Of a stretch of DNA of 64,000 bases, positions 1 to 7,970 are shown one piece after another. Within the stretch, counting starts at the first letter, position 1, and each line of letters starts with the position of its first letter. The notes under the pieces are model-generated. The model did not search any database and was not told where the DNA came from. It saw only the letters and a list, made by a program, of their open reading frames with translations. Made by a program: the position numbers and the translations under genes. Source of the stretch: an uncultured Armatimonadota bacterium (GTDB lineage: Bacteria > Armatimonadota > Fimbriimonadia > Fimbriimonadales > Fimbriimonadaceae); contig CAIUHP010000078.1 in assembly GCA_903899015.1 (NCBI GenBank), forward strand, positions 96,819 through 160,818, given 5' to 3'.

Positions 1-559
1 CAGCCGCGACTTTGGCTTGGGAGTCGATGACTGCAGAGTGAGCTTGGTGAACTTGAGCCGAATAATTTTCTCTGACCTGATCGTAGTCTGCTTGGTTACT
101 CCTAACGGTTGCGTTGGACTGATCAATCTGTGATTCCACGTTTGTATCGGTCGGGTTTTGAATGAATTTTGCGCTCATCAGGTTCGCGCGCGCTTGGGCG
201 AGCGCGGACTTTGCTTGTAAAACTTGACCTTCCGTTTCAGTTGGATCGATCCGAGCGAGGAGTTGACCAGTTCTCACCGGAAAGCCTTCGCGGACCTCAT
301 CGGGAAGATAAACGATTTTTCCAGTCAACTTTGGAGACAATTCGACAGCGTACGGAGCTTCGACTGATCCAACCGCTTCGTAGGTTTTGGCAACTTCATG
401 GGCGGAAGCGCGCCCCAAAACAACATTGGCGGGGCCGTTTTTTGTGCCACTTGATCGGGCAGCAAGCTGCTTGTTCGTATCTGTCTTCTGCATGTAGCGC
501 CAGCCAACAAGCACGAACAAAACGACGATAGGCACGCCTATGAAAACGAATTTTTTCAT
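1..559 (-). CDS. RND efflux periplasmic adaptor (HlyD/MFP family), 5' part
   Basis: Membrane-fusion adaptor that would link an inner-membrane RND or ABC pump to an outer-membrane channel. Only the first 186 codons are inside the window; the gene runs off the left edge. Translation from ATG at 559 gives a short charged start (MKKF), one hydrophobic anchor (about residues 4-20), a linker, then a biotinyl-lipoyl-like half (about 60-110, with VELSPKLTGKIVYLP and the GQLLARIDPTE segment) and the beginning of an Ala/Gln-rich alpha-helical hairpin (QAKSALAQARANL). This order is typical of AcrA/MexA/HlyD proteins. The pump gene is presumably downstream on the minus strand, outside the window. Substrate cannot be inferred. 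Confidence 0.85.
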   Translation of the reverse strand, partial: MKKFVFIGVPIVVLFVLVGWRYMQKTDTNKQLAARSSGTKNGPANVVLGRASAHEVAKTYEAVGSVEAPYAVELSPKLTGKIVYLPDEVREGFPVRTGQLLARIDPTETEGQVLQAKSALAQARANLMSAKFIQNPTDTNVESQIDQSNATVRSNQADYDQVRENYSAQVHQAHSAVIDSQAKVAA

Positions 560-716
560 TGTCCACTTCGCGATACTCGCCTTTACCTGTTGAAAAGGTT
601 TATAGGCATTAACTATTTATAGCCTTTAAAAATCGCTTTTGTTCACGCAAAAAGGTCTAAGTCAGGTAAGAGCACACTTGCTTAATAAGACCTAACCTAA
701 AAGTGGGACTTGTGAA
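560..716. promoter_or_regulatory. AT-rich intergenic region upstream of the adaptor gene
   Basis: An AT-rich stretch between the divergent adaptor gene and a small plus-strand reading frame. On the minus strand the heptamer CTATAAA occurs twice, 17 bp apart (about 609-632), and an AGGTCT/AGACCT inverted pair lies at about 652-692. This is the likely promoter/operator region of the efflux operon. No consensus site is recognised. Confidence 0.3.
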
Positions 717-746
717 TTGGATGCCCGAAGTTGCATCCTTCGGTTA

Positions 747-929
747 ATGACTCAGCGGAGCAAACTCCCAGTTGACCCAACCCGACCTATGCGTCGGCTC
801 GCAATCCGTAACTCAATCAATCGGGTCAAGTCGATGCTCAATAGTGTGGGAAGTCCAGACCCCACACCTGAATCAATCGCGGAAGAAGCCAAGCTGCGGG
901 TTTACCGGTCCAAGATCGTCGAAGAGTAA
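747..929 (+). CDS. hypothetical small basic protein
   Basis: A 60-residue reading frame from ATG 747; an in-frame TTG at 717 would add ten residues. It is rich in Arg/Lys in its first half and ends in an acidic, helical-looking tail (TPESIAEEAKLRVYRSKIVEE is the general region). No signal peptide, membrane segment or known motif is visible. No clear Shine-Dalgarno precedes it. It is co-directional with the DUF4337-type gene that follows. The composition resembles real protein more than most short frames here, but it could be spurious. Confidence 0.35.
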   Translation: MTQRSKLPVDPTRPMRRLAIRNSINRVKSMLNSVGSPDPTPESIAEEAKLRVYRSKIVEE

Positions 930-1001
930 TTATCTGCGCGGTTTGGGCATAAATCTGAATGAAGACCTTAATTCCTGACTTCGTCTACTACAATTGTTCT
1001 T

Positions 1002-1631
1002 GTGCCGGAAGAAATAGAAATAGAAACGAATGAGCTACAGGAAGCCATCGAAGAAATCCACAAGGAACGTGGAGAACGTGAACAGCAGGAAAAGGCAACC
1101 GCTTGGACTCGTTATATCAGTCTTTCAACTGCGCTATTAGCAGTCTTCGCCGCAATCGGCGCTCTTCAATCCGGTTCGCTGGTAAACGAGGCAATGATTT
1201 CGCAGCTCAAAGCAGCGGATAAATGGAACGAGTATCAGTCGGCTCGCCAGAAAACTCACCTTTATACGCTTGGAGCGAACTCACTGATCGATGCGGAGAC
1301 GGTAGCAAACGGGTCAGCCACTCATCCAAAGAGTAAGGATCGTTGGGCACCTAAATCTTCGGCCGACCGAGTGAAAGAGTACGAAGGGAAAATCCTTGGT
1401 GAAGAAGAAAAGTCAAAGGACTTATCCGAAAAAGCAAAGGATCTCGAAAAAGAAGCCAGTCACCTGATGCACAAGCATGAGCAGTTCGCGGTATCGGTCG
1501 CTTTTATTCAAGTAGCGATTGCCTTAAGCGCGATTTCAGCACTCACGAAGATTAAGCCGGTTTGGTTCGTCAGTTTGTTAGTGGGGACCGCAGGCATCTA
1601 TGCGTTTCTTGCTGGCTTTTTGGGTCGCTGA
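1002..1631 (+). CDS. DUF4337-type membrane protein
   Basis: A 209-residue protein of unknown function. It begins with a strongly charged, coiled-coil-prone segment (about 1-36, Glu/Lys-rich), then a transmembrane helix (about 37-58), a soluble region with a second long charged coiled coil (about 120-160), and two C-terminal hydrophobic helices (about 163-180 and 185-205). The N-terminal helix followed by a WNEYQSAR-like segment matches the DUF4337 family as I know it. The start is GTG at 1002; a TACAAT box ends seven bases upstream and no Shine-Dalgarno is seen, so the message may be leaderless. Function unknown. Confidence 0.75.
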   Translation: MPEEIEIETNELQEAIEEIHKERGEREQQEKATAWTRYISLSTALLAVFAAIGALQSGSLVNEAMISQLKAADKWNEYQSARQKTHLYTLGANSLIDAETVANGSATHPKSKDRWAPKSSADRVKEYEGKILGEEEKSKDLSEKAKDLEKEASHLMHKHEQFAVSVAFIQVAIALSAISALTKIKPVWFVSLLVGTAGIYAFLAGFLGR

Positions 1632-1639
1632 TAAATTTT

Positions 1640-1729
1640 CTGTAAGGATTGGCACCGTGACATTGCCTTGGCATCACAATACGTAAATCCTTACAGGCAT
1701 CGCTTTGGGTTAATTTCTGCCAAGCGATG
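1640..1729 (+). promoter_or_regulatory. structured 5' leader of the CDF exporter gene
   Basis: Two consecutive inverted repeats fill the gap before the cation-exporter start at 1746. The first has perfect 11-bp arms CTGTAAGGATT (1640-1650) and AATCCTTACAG (1686-1696) closing a 35-nt loop that contains TGCCTTGGCA. The second has arms at 1698-1708 and 1720-1729 (CATCGCTTTGG / CCAAGCGATG, one bulge). It ends 16 bases before the start codon, and no Shine-Dalgarno is visible. A regulatory RNA (metal-sensing leader) or a terminator for the preceding gene are both possible; there is no U-tract. It does not match the NiCo (czcD) riboswitch features I can recall. Confidence 0.4.
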
Positions 1730-1745
1730 ACTTGCTTCAAGTTTC

Positions 1746-2636
1746 ATGCACGATCACTCGAACTGCGACCACCATAAACCCGCGAGCTACAACACGGCCT
1801 TTGCCGTCGGTGTCGGTCTGAATGTCACCTTCGTTGTGGTTGAGATCGTGTATGGAATTGCGACTCGATCCCTTTCTCTGCTAGCGGATGCGGGGCATAA
1901 CGTAGGAGACGTTCTCGGTTTGCTTATGGGATGGGCGGCGGCATACTTAGCAACCCGACCACCCACTGCCAAGCGTACTTATGGCTATCGCCGATCTTCA
2001 ATCCTGGCCGCTCTAGCCAACTCTTCCTTACTTTTGCTCGCGGTTGGAGCCATTGCTTGGGAAGCTATCCAGAGACTTTCCGAGCCGGTTCCGGTTCCTG
2101 GACAAGTCGTGATGGCGGTAGCCGCAATCGGGATCTTCATCAATGGGGGGACGGCACTCATGTTTGTGCGCGGGAGAAAGGATGATCTAAATATTGAAGG
2201 GGCCTACCTTCACATGCTAACCGACGCGATCGTTGCAGCGGGCGTAGTCGTGGCCGGATACGCGATGAGGATAACTCACTATGCATGGATCGACCCAATC
2301 TCCAGCCTCGTTATCGTGTTTCTGATTACGATGGGAAGTTGGCGTCTCCTGAGACGCTCATTTGACCTTGCGATCGATGCCGTACCCGATGGTGTCGACT
2401 CGCTTGCCGTCCGATCGTATCTTCAATCTCAACCGGGAGTCGTTGCCGTATCCGACCTTCATATCTGGGGCATGAGCACGACCGAGACCGCACTTACCGC
2501 CCATCTCGTTATGCCGGAAGGGAGTGCAAACGATTTCGTTTCTAACCTGGCTCATGAACTGATTCATGAGTTTGGAATAAGCCATAGCACCATTCAGGTT
2601 GATCGCGAACCGGGCTCTTGTTCCCTCGCCGTTTAG
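1746..2636 (+). CDS. cation diffusion facilitator (Zn/Co/Cd exporter)
   Basis: Inner-membrane divalent-cation/proton antiporter of the CDF family (CzcD/ZitB type), 296 residues, the usual length. The N-terminus is His-rich (HDHSNCDHH, residues 2-10). The TM2 metal site reads ADAGHNVGD (His51, Asp55), and a second HxxxD pair sits in TM5 (HMLTDAIVAAG). Six hydrophobic segments are followed by the cytosolic CTD-like domain (about 210-290, including VSDLHIWGMS). Metal preference is not certain, though the HD/HD site is typical of zinc. The hairpin-rich leader upstream suggests post-transcriptional control. Confidence 0.93.
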   Translation: MHDHSNCDHHKPASYNTAFAVGVGLNVTFVVVEIVYGIATRSLSLLADAGHNVGDVLGLLMGWAAAYLATRPPTAKRTYGYRRSSILAALANSSLLLLAVGAIAWEAIQRLSEPVPVPGQVVMAVAAIGIFINGGTALMFVRGRKDDLNIEGAYLHMLTDAIVAAGVVVAGYAMRITHYAWIDPISSLVIVFLITMGSWRLLRRSFDLAIDAVPDGVDSLAVRSYLQSQPGVVAVSDLHIWGMSTTETALTAHLVMPEGSANDFVSNLAHELIHEFGISHSTIQVDREPGSCSLAV

Positions 2637-2686
2637 CACGCTAGCGCGCTTCGACAACTTCTCTTCAAAGGCTTATAGTAAGGAAG

Positions 2687-4372
2687 ATGATTGGAATTCT
2701 CCTTGCTGCATCCTTGCTTGCACATCAGAACGCTTCGTCTGGCTTCAAATACAGATGGGTCTACACAATGACCAACATGTACCGTGCCGAGGAAGCAGAT
2801 CGACTCGTGGGAATCATCCAGCGGGCAAGCAAGGTGGGATACAACGGGTTGGTATTTGCTGACACAAAACTTCAAAGCCTGTCGGAAATGCCTGACTTCT
2901 ACATCAAGAACTTCAAGAAGGTACAAACTGCCGCTCAAGAGAACCATATCAGCCTAATTCCGGCGGTGATGTCAGTGGGATATTCCAACTCATTCCTTGC
3001 ACATGATCCCAACCTGATCGAAGGGATGCCGGTTGTCGACGCACCCTTCACTGTCCGCAACCGGTTGGCGAATCTCGTGCCTACGGAAGGTCAACATTTT
3101 AAGAACGGTAATTTTGAAGGTGCAAATGGCGATAAAGTAAACGGCCTATCCTACCAAGATGGCCCAGGACAGTCCAGTTTTTACGACTCCACCACCTTTC
3201 ACAATTCAGGTCATTCGATTCGAATGGAAAATCCCGGAGCAGTCAAGGAGGTTGGTGGAAATTGCCGTGTGGTGCAACAAGTATCCACAACTCCGTTTCG
3301 ACAGTATCACGTCTCTGCATGGCTCAAAACGCAGGATTTCGATCAGGCAAGCAACGTTCGAATCATCGCCCTCGACTCAAAGGGACAATCCCTCTGCTTT
3401 CAAGATTTAAGTGTCAAGCCGACTCAGGATTGGAGCAATGTCCACATCACATTTAATAGCCAAAAGGCAGAAAGTGTTAGCGTTTACATCGGCGTCTGGG
3501 GCGGCAATAAGGGCAAGATGTGGGTGGCCGATACTCAATTCGAGGAGACCGGTTTGTTGAATGTGATCCGGCGCTCAGGTTGCCCAGTTGTCGTGAAGGG
3601 TACAGACGGAACCGTGTACAAAGAAGGGGAAGACTTCGAACAAATTGTTGACCCACATTTTGGGAATATCCCTTGGCCCGGGGAATATGAGATCTACCAC
3701 GCATCGCTTCCCATAAAGATCATCCCGGGAAGCCGTATTCGAGAAGGGCAACATTTACTTGTGTCGTTCTACACCGCAACCGTTACGGGAGGCGACCAGG
3801 CTAACGCCTGTGTGAGCGAGCCGGAATGGGACAAGCTTGCCATTGAAGAAGTTCACCGCGTGAACCAACTGTTTCAGCCCTCCGGATTTTTCCTTTCCCA
3901 CGATGAGATGCGGGTGGCCGGTTGGTGCGCCACTTGCCAAACACGACATCTTACGCCCGGGCAAGTTCTCGCATCCAACATCGCTCGATGCGGGCAAATC
4001 ATTAAACAGGAACATCCTGGTGCAGAGATGTTTGTGTGGTCGGACATGTTTGACCCGTACCACAACGCACACAATAACTACTATCTGGTTAACGGAGATC
4101 TTAAAGGTTCCTGGCTTGGTCTTCCTCCGGAAACCGTCATCGTCAATTGGAATTCGGGGGATGCAAAGAATAGTCTGCCTTTCTTCGATGAAAAGGGATT
4201 TGGTCAAATATTGGCGGGATTCTACGACGGTCCTGTGGAGAGCATTAAGGGTTGGCTCAACGATGCAAAATCCCTCAAGCATTTGAAAGGCGTCATGTAT
4301 ACGACTTGGGTTGGGGATTATTCCAAATTAGAGAAGTTCGCTCAGGTCGCTTGGGGAACAGGTAGAAAATAA
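2687..4372 (+). CDS. secreted TIM-barrel glycoside-hydrolase-like protein with embedded carbohydrate-binding-like domain
   Basis: A 561-residue protein with a short hydrophobic leader (about 1-16), so probably exported. Residues about 20-110 look like the first strands and helices of a (beta/alpha)8 barrel (GYNGLVFADTKLQ). Residues about 140-290 form a beta-rich insert like a carbohydrate-binding module (HVSAWLKTQ, QDWSNVHITF, VSVYIGVWGG). The barrel then resumes with LSHDEMR at about 405 and EMFVWSDMFDP at about 445. The HDE near a late strand resembles the acid/base region of GH20-like enzymes, but I cannot assign a family. The -10-like TATAGT (2674-2679) lies seven bases before ATG, with TTCGAC 18 bp further up. 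Probably co-transcribed with the dehydratase gene 27 bp downstream. Confidence 0.6.
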   Translation: MIGILLAASLLAHQNASSGFKYRWVYTMTNMYRAEEADRLVGIIQRASKVGYNGLVFADTKLQSLSEMPDFYIKNFKKVQTAAQENHISLIPAVMSVGYSNSFLAHDPNLIEGMPVVDAPFTVRNRLANLVPTEGQHFKNGNFEGANGDKVNGLSYQDGPGQSSFYDSTTFHNSGHSIRMENPGAVKEVGGNCRVVQQVSTTPFRQYHVSAWLKTQDFDQASNVRIIALDSKGQSLCFQDLSVKPTQDWSNVHITFNSQKAESVSVYIGVWGGNKGKMWVADTQFEETGLLNVIRRSGCPVVVKGTDGTVYKEGEDFEQIVDPHFGNIPWPGEYEIYHASLPIKIIPGSRIREGQHLLVSFYTATVTGGDQANACVSEPEWDKLAIEEVHRVNQLFQPSGFFLSHDEMRVAGWCATCQTRHLTPGQVLASNIARCGQIIKQEHPGAEMFVWSDMFDPYHNAHNNYYLVNGDLKGSWLGLPPETVIVNWNSGDAKNSLPFFDEKGFGQILAGFYDGPVESIKGWLNDAKSLKHLKGVMYTTWVGDYSKLEKFAQVAWGTGRK

Positions 4373-4399
4373 CCGTCCAAAGTAAGCTAACGACCATCA

Positions 4400-5578
4400 A
4401 TGAAGATCACTGGGATTCAAACGTTTGTGTGCAATGCGCGGATGCGCAACTGGATCTTTGTCAAGGTTCTCACGGACCAACCAGGGCTCTACGGGTGGGG
4501 CGAAGCAACGCTTGAATGGCACACTCGAGGTGTTCTAGGATCCATTCAAGACCTCGAGCCGCTCCTCATTGGAGAGGACCCTCGGCGAATTGAGTATTTG
4601 TGGCAGATCATGTATCGCCAACACTTTTGGCATGGCAATGGAATCACTCGAGCTACCGCAATCAGTGGAATCGATATCGCTTTGTGGGACATTTTAGGGA
4701 AGGTACATGGCGTGCCATGTCACCAGCTTTGGGGCGGGCCCGTTCGAGACACCATCCGTCTTTACTCACACCTAGGCGGCGGCAAAATGGAGGATTTCTA
4801 CGAGACCACACCTGCCGATGCAGGAAGGTTTGCGGACTTGGCTCTGAAAGCTGTCGAAGATGGTTTCACCGCTTTCAAGACCATGGCAGTTCCCGAAACC
4901 ATGCCGCTAGAAGGGCTTCGGCCGGTCAAATATGCTGAAGCTTGCGTGAAGGCGATGCGAGAAGCGGTTGGAGACGAAATCGACATCATGGTGGATTGTC
5001 ATGCTCGACCTTCGCCGAGGATGGGGCATCTTTTTGCAAAGGCGCTCGAACCTTACGGCCTGTATTGGCTCGAAGAGCCATGTTGGCCTGAAGTCTCAGA
5101 GGATATCGCGGCGATTCAGCGCTCGGTTACAACACCGATCGCAACCGGAGAGCGCTTGTCTGGAATTCATGCCTTTCGAGACCTCCTCGATAAGAAAGCG
5201 TGCAGCATTATTCAGCCAGACCTAACCCATTGCGGTGGACTATCGGAAGGTCGAAAAATCGCGGCACTTGCGGAAGCACATCGCGTTTCAATGGCTCCTC
5301 ATAATCCCCAAGGTCCGGTAAGTACAGCTGCTTCGATTGAATTTGGGTTTGCAACGCCCTCGTACATCATCTGCGAAGCCGTCCATCGAGATGTACCCTG
5401 GCGAAAAGATGTCGTTATCGAAGGATTTGAAGTTGAAACGAAGGGCCGAATTGTTCGTCCAAACACCCGCCCCGGTCTTGGAATCGAGATCGATGAGACG
5501 GAAATTTTGAAGCACCCGTTCGAACAAGAACTGCCTCAGCGAACATTTTACGCAGATGGAAGTGTTGGGGACTGGTAG
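4400..5578 (+). CDS. enolase-superfamily sugar-acid dehydratase (mandelate racemase/galactonate dehydratase-like)
   Basis: A 392-residue cytosolic enzyme with the N-terminal capping domain (about 1-125) and C-terminal TIM barrel of the mandelate racemase/muconate lactonizing group. Metal ligands can be seen at Asp199 (VDCHAR, with His201), Glu225/226 (EEP) and Glu251 (TGERLSG). His301 (APHNPQGP) is the probable general acid/base. There is no KxK motif at the second strand (FKTMAV), so it belongs with the galactonate/mannonate dehydratase-like groups rather than the racemases. The likely reaction is syn-dehydration of a sugar acid to a 2-keto-3-deoxy acid. It follows the glycosidase-like gene, consistent with catabolism of a released sugar. 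Confidence 0.85.
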   Translation: MKITGIQTFVCNARMRNWIFVKVLTDQPGLYGWGEATLEWHTRGVLGSIQDLEPLLIGEDPRRIEYLWQIMYRQHFWHGNGITRATAISGIDIALWDILGKVHGVPCHQLWGGPVRDTIRLYSHLGGGKMEDFYETTPADAGRFADLALKAVEDGFTAFKTMAVPETMPLEGLRPVKYAEACVKAMREAVGDEIDIMVDCHARPSPRMGHLFAKALEPYGLYWLEEPCWPEVSEDIAAIQRSVTTPIATGERLSGIHAFRDLLDKKACSIIQPDLTHCGGLSEGRKIAALAEAHRVSMAPHNPQGPVSTAASIEFGFATPSYIICEAVHRDVPWRKDVVIEGFEVETKGRIVRPNTRPGLGIEIDETEILKHPFEQELPQRTFYADGSVGDW

Positions 5579-5619
5579 AGACTCGCCAAATCCTATATAG
5601 TTCTATCTCGGATAGAGTG

Positions 5620-5642
5620 CGAACCGTGTAAAAACGGGTTCG
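5620..5642 (+). terminator. possible weak terminator after the dehydratase gene
   Basis: The hairpin CGAACC-GT / ACGGGTTCG closes an A-rich loop 40 bases after the stop codon. There is no U-tract, so this is tentative. Confidence 0.3.
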
Positions 5643-5727
5643 TCATATCTTGAGAACGATTGCGGCTGGTTTTCATTAACCTTTGGCTAACGAATCGGCG
5701 GTAAACAGTCGGCCTAGGGGGGCACTG

Positions 5728-7116
5728 ATGCCTGACTTTCGACAACCATCATTTCACGGAATCATTGGAATCGCGCGGGAAGAAATCACCCCGCCAGTTG
5801 GAATCTATGCTCGCAATTGGGGAGCATCGGATCACGATATCGTCGATGACGTCCATCGTCCACTCACTGCGACCGCCATCACTATGCGCACGAGTGCGGA
5901 TGCATCACCTCTGGTGCTCATCTCCCTCGACTTAGGGTGGTGGCGACGGAAAGAGGATGAATGGTTCATTCGCGGATACGTGATTGAACAACTCAACCTG
6001 GATCCGGCACGGGTCATTGTCGCGCTCACGAACACCCATTCGGGACCTTCCATTTGCATGGAAGACGCCGATAAGCCCGGTGGAAACCTTATTCGACCGT
6101 ACTTGAACCTCGTTCGTGACAACGTGTTACGCATCGTCCGAGAAGCGTTCCGAACCGCCAAACCCGCGACCTTGGCTTGGAGCTATGGACGTTGCCGCCT
6201 CGCCAAAAACCGAGATCAGTGGGATCCAGTCCGCAACGCATTCCTCTGTGGATTCGATGAACGATCTCCCGCAGACCCAGTGCTGCTGGTGGGATTGATT
6301 GTTTCAGACGAAGGGACCACGATTGGAACGATCGTCAATTACGCTTGCGCTCCGACTTCGCTTGGTTGGGAAAACCGAGTCATCTCTCCGGACTACATCG
6401 GGTCGATGCGCGAGTTAGTTGAAGAGAACACCAAGGCGTTGTGCATGTTCCTCCAAGGCGCGTCAGGTGAGATGGCACCCAAGGATCAATATGCAAGTGA
6501 CACCGAAATCGCAGACCGAAATGGTCGAGAATTAGGTTATGCCGTGCTCTCCACTTTACAATCGATGATGCCTCCCGGCTTCAAGCTGCATCACGGACGA
6601 ACTATTCACTCCGATGCGGATCTAGCGATTTGGGATTACGTTGAAGACCAGCCAAGTTCCTCAATCGAAGCCACCATTCACACCGTGGAAGTCCCACTCA
6701 AACCGATGCCAAGTGTGGAAGAGGTTGAAGAAAAGATGCGGCTCAGTGAAGATCGCACCATGATTGAGCGATTGAGACGCGAGCGACACGTGCTTCATAC
6801 CGTTGGAAGTGAAGAAACAGTTCGGGTACCGGTGTGGCTGTGGGTTGCCGGGGACACACTGTTCTTAGGTTGCCCAGGTCAGCCTTATTCGTTGCTTCAA
6901 CGACATTTGCGCCTGCATTTTGTAGACAAAGCAGTGGTCGCGATCAACATCGCAAACGGCTGGTACGGCTACTTGCCGCCGCGTGAGCTTTATGACAAAG
7001 AGGTGTACTCAGTTCATGAGACTCCGTTTGCAAAGGGCTCACTGGAGTTCATGATTCACGGCAGTCTGAATCAGTTCGAACGTCTCTGCAAGTTGAACCC
7101 GGCGGTTTACGCATAA
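5728..7116 (+). CDS. neutral/alkaline ceramidase-like protein, probable altered active site
   Basis: A 462-residue protein related to the N-terminal domain of neutral/alkaline non-lysosomal ceramidases. ATG 5728 is preferred over an upstream in-frame TTG (5683) because a G-rich ribosome site (AGGGGGG) sits just before it. It begins IGIAREEITPPVGIYARNWG and has no signal peptide. His104 (TNTHSGP) fits the first zinc ligand, and NGWYGYLPPRELY fits the Tyr ligand region. The second zinc histidine, expected in a NYACHPT-like motif, is Ala208 (NYACAPTSLG), and the PGE glutamate is Gln385 (CPGQPY). Two of four ligands therefore appear lost. It may be a non-catalytic homologue or use different chemistry. 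It lies downstream of the sugar-acid dehydratase. Confidence 0.75.
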   Translation: MPDFRQPSFHGIIGIAREEITPPVGIYARNWGASDHDIVDDVHRPLTATAITMRTSADASPLVLISLDLGWWRRKEDEWFIRGYVIEQLNLDPARVIVALTNTHSGPSICMEDADKPGGNLIRPYLNLVRDNVLRIVREAFRTAKPATLAWSYGRCRLAKNRDQWDPVRNAFLCGFDERSPADPVLLVGLIVSDEGTTIGTIVNYACAPTSLGWENRVISPDYIGSMRELVEENTKALCMFLQGASGEMAPKDQYASDTEIADRNGRELGYAVLSTLQSMMPPGFKLHHGRTIHSDADLAIWDYVEDQPSSSIEATIHTVEVPLKPMPSVEEVEEKMRLSEDRTMIERLRRERHVLHTVGSEETVRVPVWLWVAGDTLFLGCPGQPYSLLQRHLRLHFVDKAVVAINIANGWYGYLPPRELYDKEVYSVHETPFAKGSLEFMIHGSLNQFERLCKLNPAVYA

Positions 7117-7119
7117 GAA

Positions 7120-7154
7120 ATCGCTCGACAGACTCCATTGTCTGTTCGAGCGAT
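7120..7154. terminator. bidirectional terminator between convergent genes
   Basis: The arms ATCGCTCGACAGAC and GTCTGTTCGAGCGAT pair almost perfectly (one bulged A) between the convergent ceramidase-like and fasciclin genes. Confidence 0.7.
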
Positions 7155-7177
7155 GTTCCTTGTGAGTCGCTTACGGA

Positions 7178-7750
7178 TTAGTTCGGCATCAGGACTTTGT
7201 CGATGACCTGGATGACTCCGTTCGATTGATAAACATCATAGGTGGAGATGCTTGCGACTCCGCCTTTTTCATCCTTTACGACGATGTTCATCGGGCCATT
7301 CATCATGAACGTCAAGGTTCCACCATTGAGCGCCTTAACCATGAACATTCCGCCGTTTTTGCGGATGCCAGCCTTGAGAGCCTTCGAGTCGTACAAGCCT
7401 GCAACGACGTGGTAAGTCAAGATCTTTGTGAGGGTGTCCTTATTCTCAGGCTTCACAAGGGTATCAACCGTGCCATCTGGCAAAAGCTTGAATGCGCCGT
7501 TCGTAGGAGCGAAAACGGTTAAGGGGCCCTTGCCTTTCAATGCGTCGACGAGACCGGCGGCCTTTACTGCCGCGACGAGCGTGGTGTGATCGGGAGAATT
7601 GACGGCATTACCGACAATATCCATCGACTTCATCATCGAGGCACCGCCAACCATTGGGTTATTGTCCATGGCCTTGTCTTGGCTAACAGCTGCGATTGCG
7701 CCGAATGAAAGGGATGCGAATGCAACTAAGGTTGTGAGTTTGAAATTCAT
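7178..7750 (-). CDS. exported fasciclin (FAS1)-domain protein
   Basis: A 190-residue secreted protein. ATG 7750 is chosen because GGAGAA lies eight bases upstream; a longer frame to 7819 lacks support. A signal peptide (about 1-24) ending near AAVSQ is followed by a linker rich in Met/Asn and one FAS1 domain (about 45-190). The FAS1 core segments are visible: TLVAAVKAAGLVDALKG, LTVFAPTNGAF, LTYHVVAG and the C-terminal SNGVIQVIDKVLMP. FAS1 proteins act in adhesion or matrix association; the ligand is unknown. Upstream (7834-7888) lies a five-unit array of 11-bp repeats, suggesting specific regulation. Confidence 0.92.
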   Translation of the reverse strand: MNFKLTTLVAFASLSFGAIAAVSQDKAMDNNPMVGGASMMKSMDIVGNAVNSPDHTTLVAAVKAAGLVDALKGKGPLTVFAPTNGAFKLLPDGTVDTLVKPENKDTLTKILTYHVVAGLYDSKALKAGIRKNGGMFMVKALNGGTLTFMMNGPMNIVVKDEKGGVASISTYDVYQSNGVIQVIDKVLMPN

Positions 7751-7833
7751 TTTAGGTTCTCCTGTCGGGCGTCTTTTCGTGATCACCCGACGATTACAAG
7801 GAGAGTGTGCAACGTTCAAAAGCCGGTTTTTCA

Positions 7834-7888
7834 GGATGATCGATAGATGATCAGAGCATGATCAGAAGGTGATTGTTAAATGATCTCT
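7834..7888 (-). promoter_or_regulatory. five tandem 11-bp direct repeats (GATCAT core) upstream of the fasciclin gene
   Basis: On the plus strand the hexamer ATGATC starts at 7836, 7847, 7858 and 7880, with the degenerate copy GTGATT at 7869. The period is exactly 11 bp, so the five units fall at 7834-7844, 7845-7855, 7856-7866, 7867-7877 and 7878-7888. Read toward the gene the core is GATCAT. Head-to-tail 11-bp half-sites are the arrangement bound by OmpR/PhoB-type winged-helix response regulators; that assignment is inference. The array ends 84 bp upstream of the start codon. Confidence 0.75.
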
Positions 7889-7970
7889 TGGCTGGGACCT
7901 TTCGCATTTTGGGCCCAGAAATAGAGCTGCTCAACCCCTCGGAGTGTGCAGCTTGTCACCTACAGGGCAT

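Noticed and set aside
1640..1729. NiCo (czcD) riboswitch
   Set aside because: Lacks the conserved purine-rich GGGACAG-type internal loops I associate with this class and the four-way junction is not evident.
5683..5727. TTG 5683 as start of the ceramidase-like gene
   Set aside because: The 15 extra residues look unrelated to the family and ATG 5728 has a G-rich ribosome site directly upstream.
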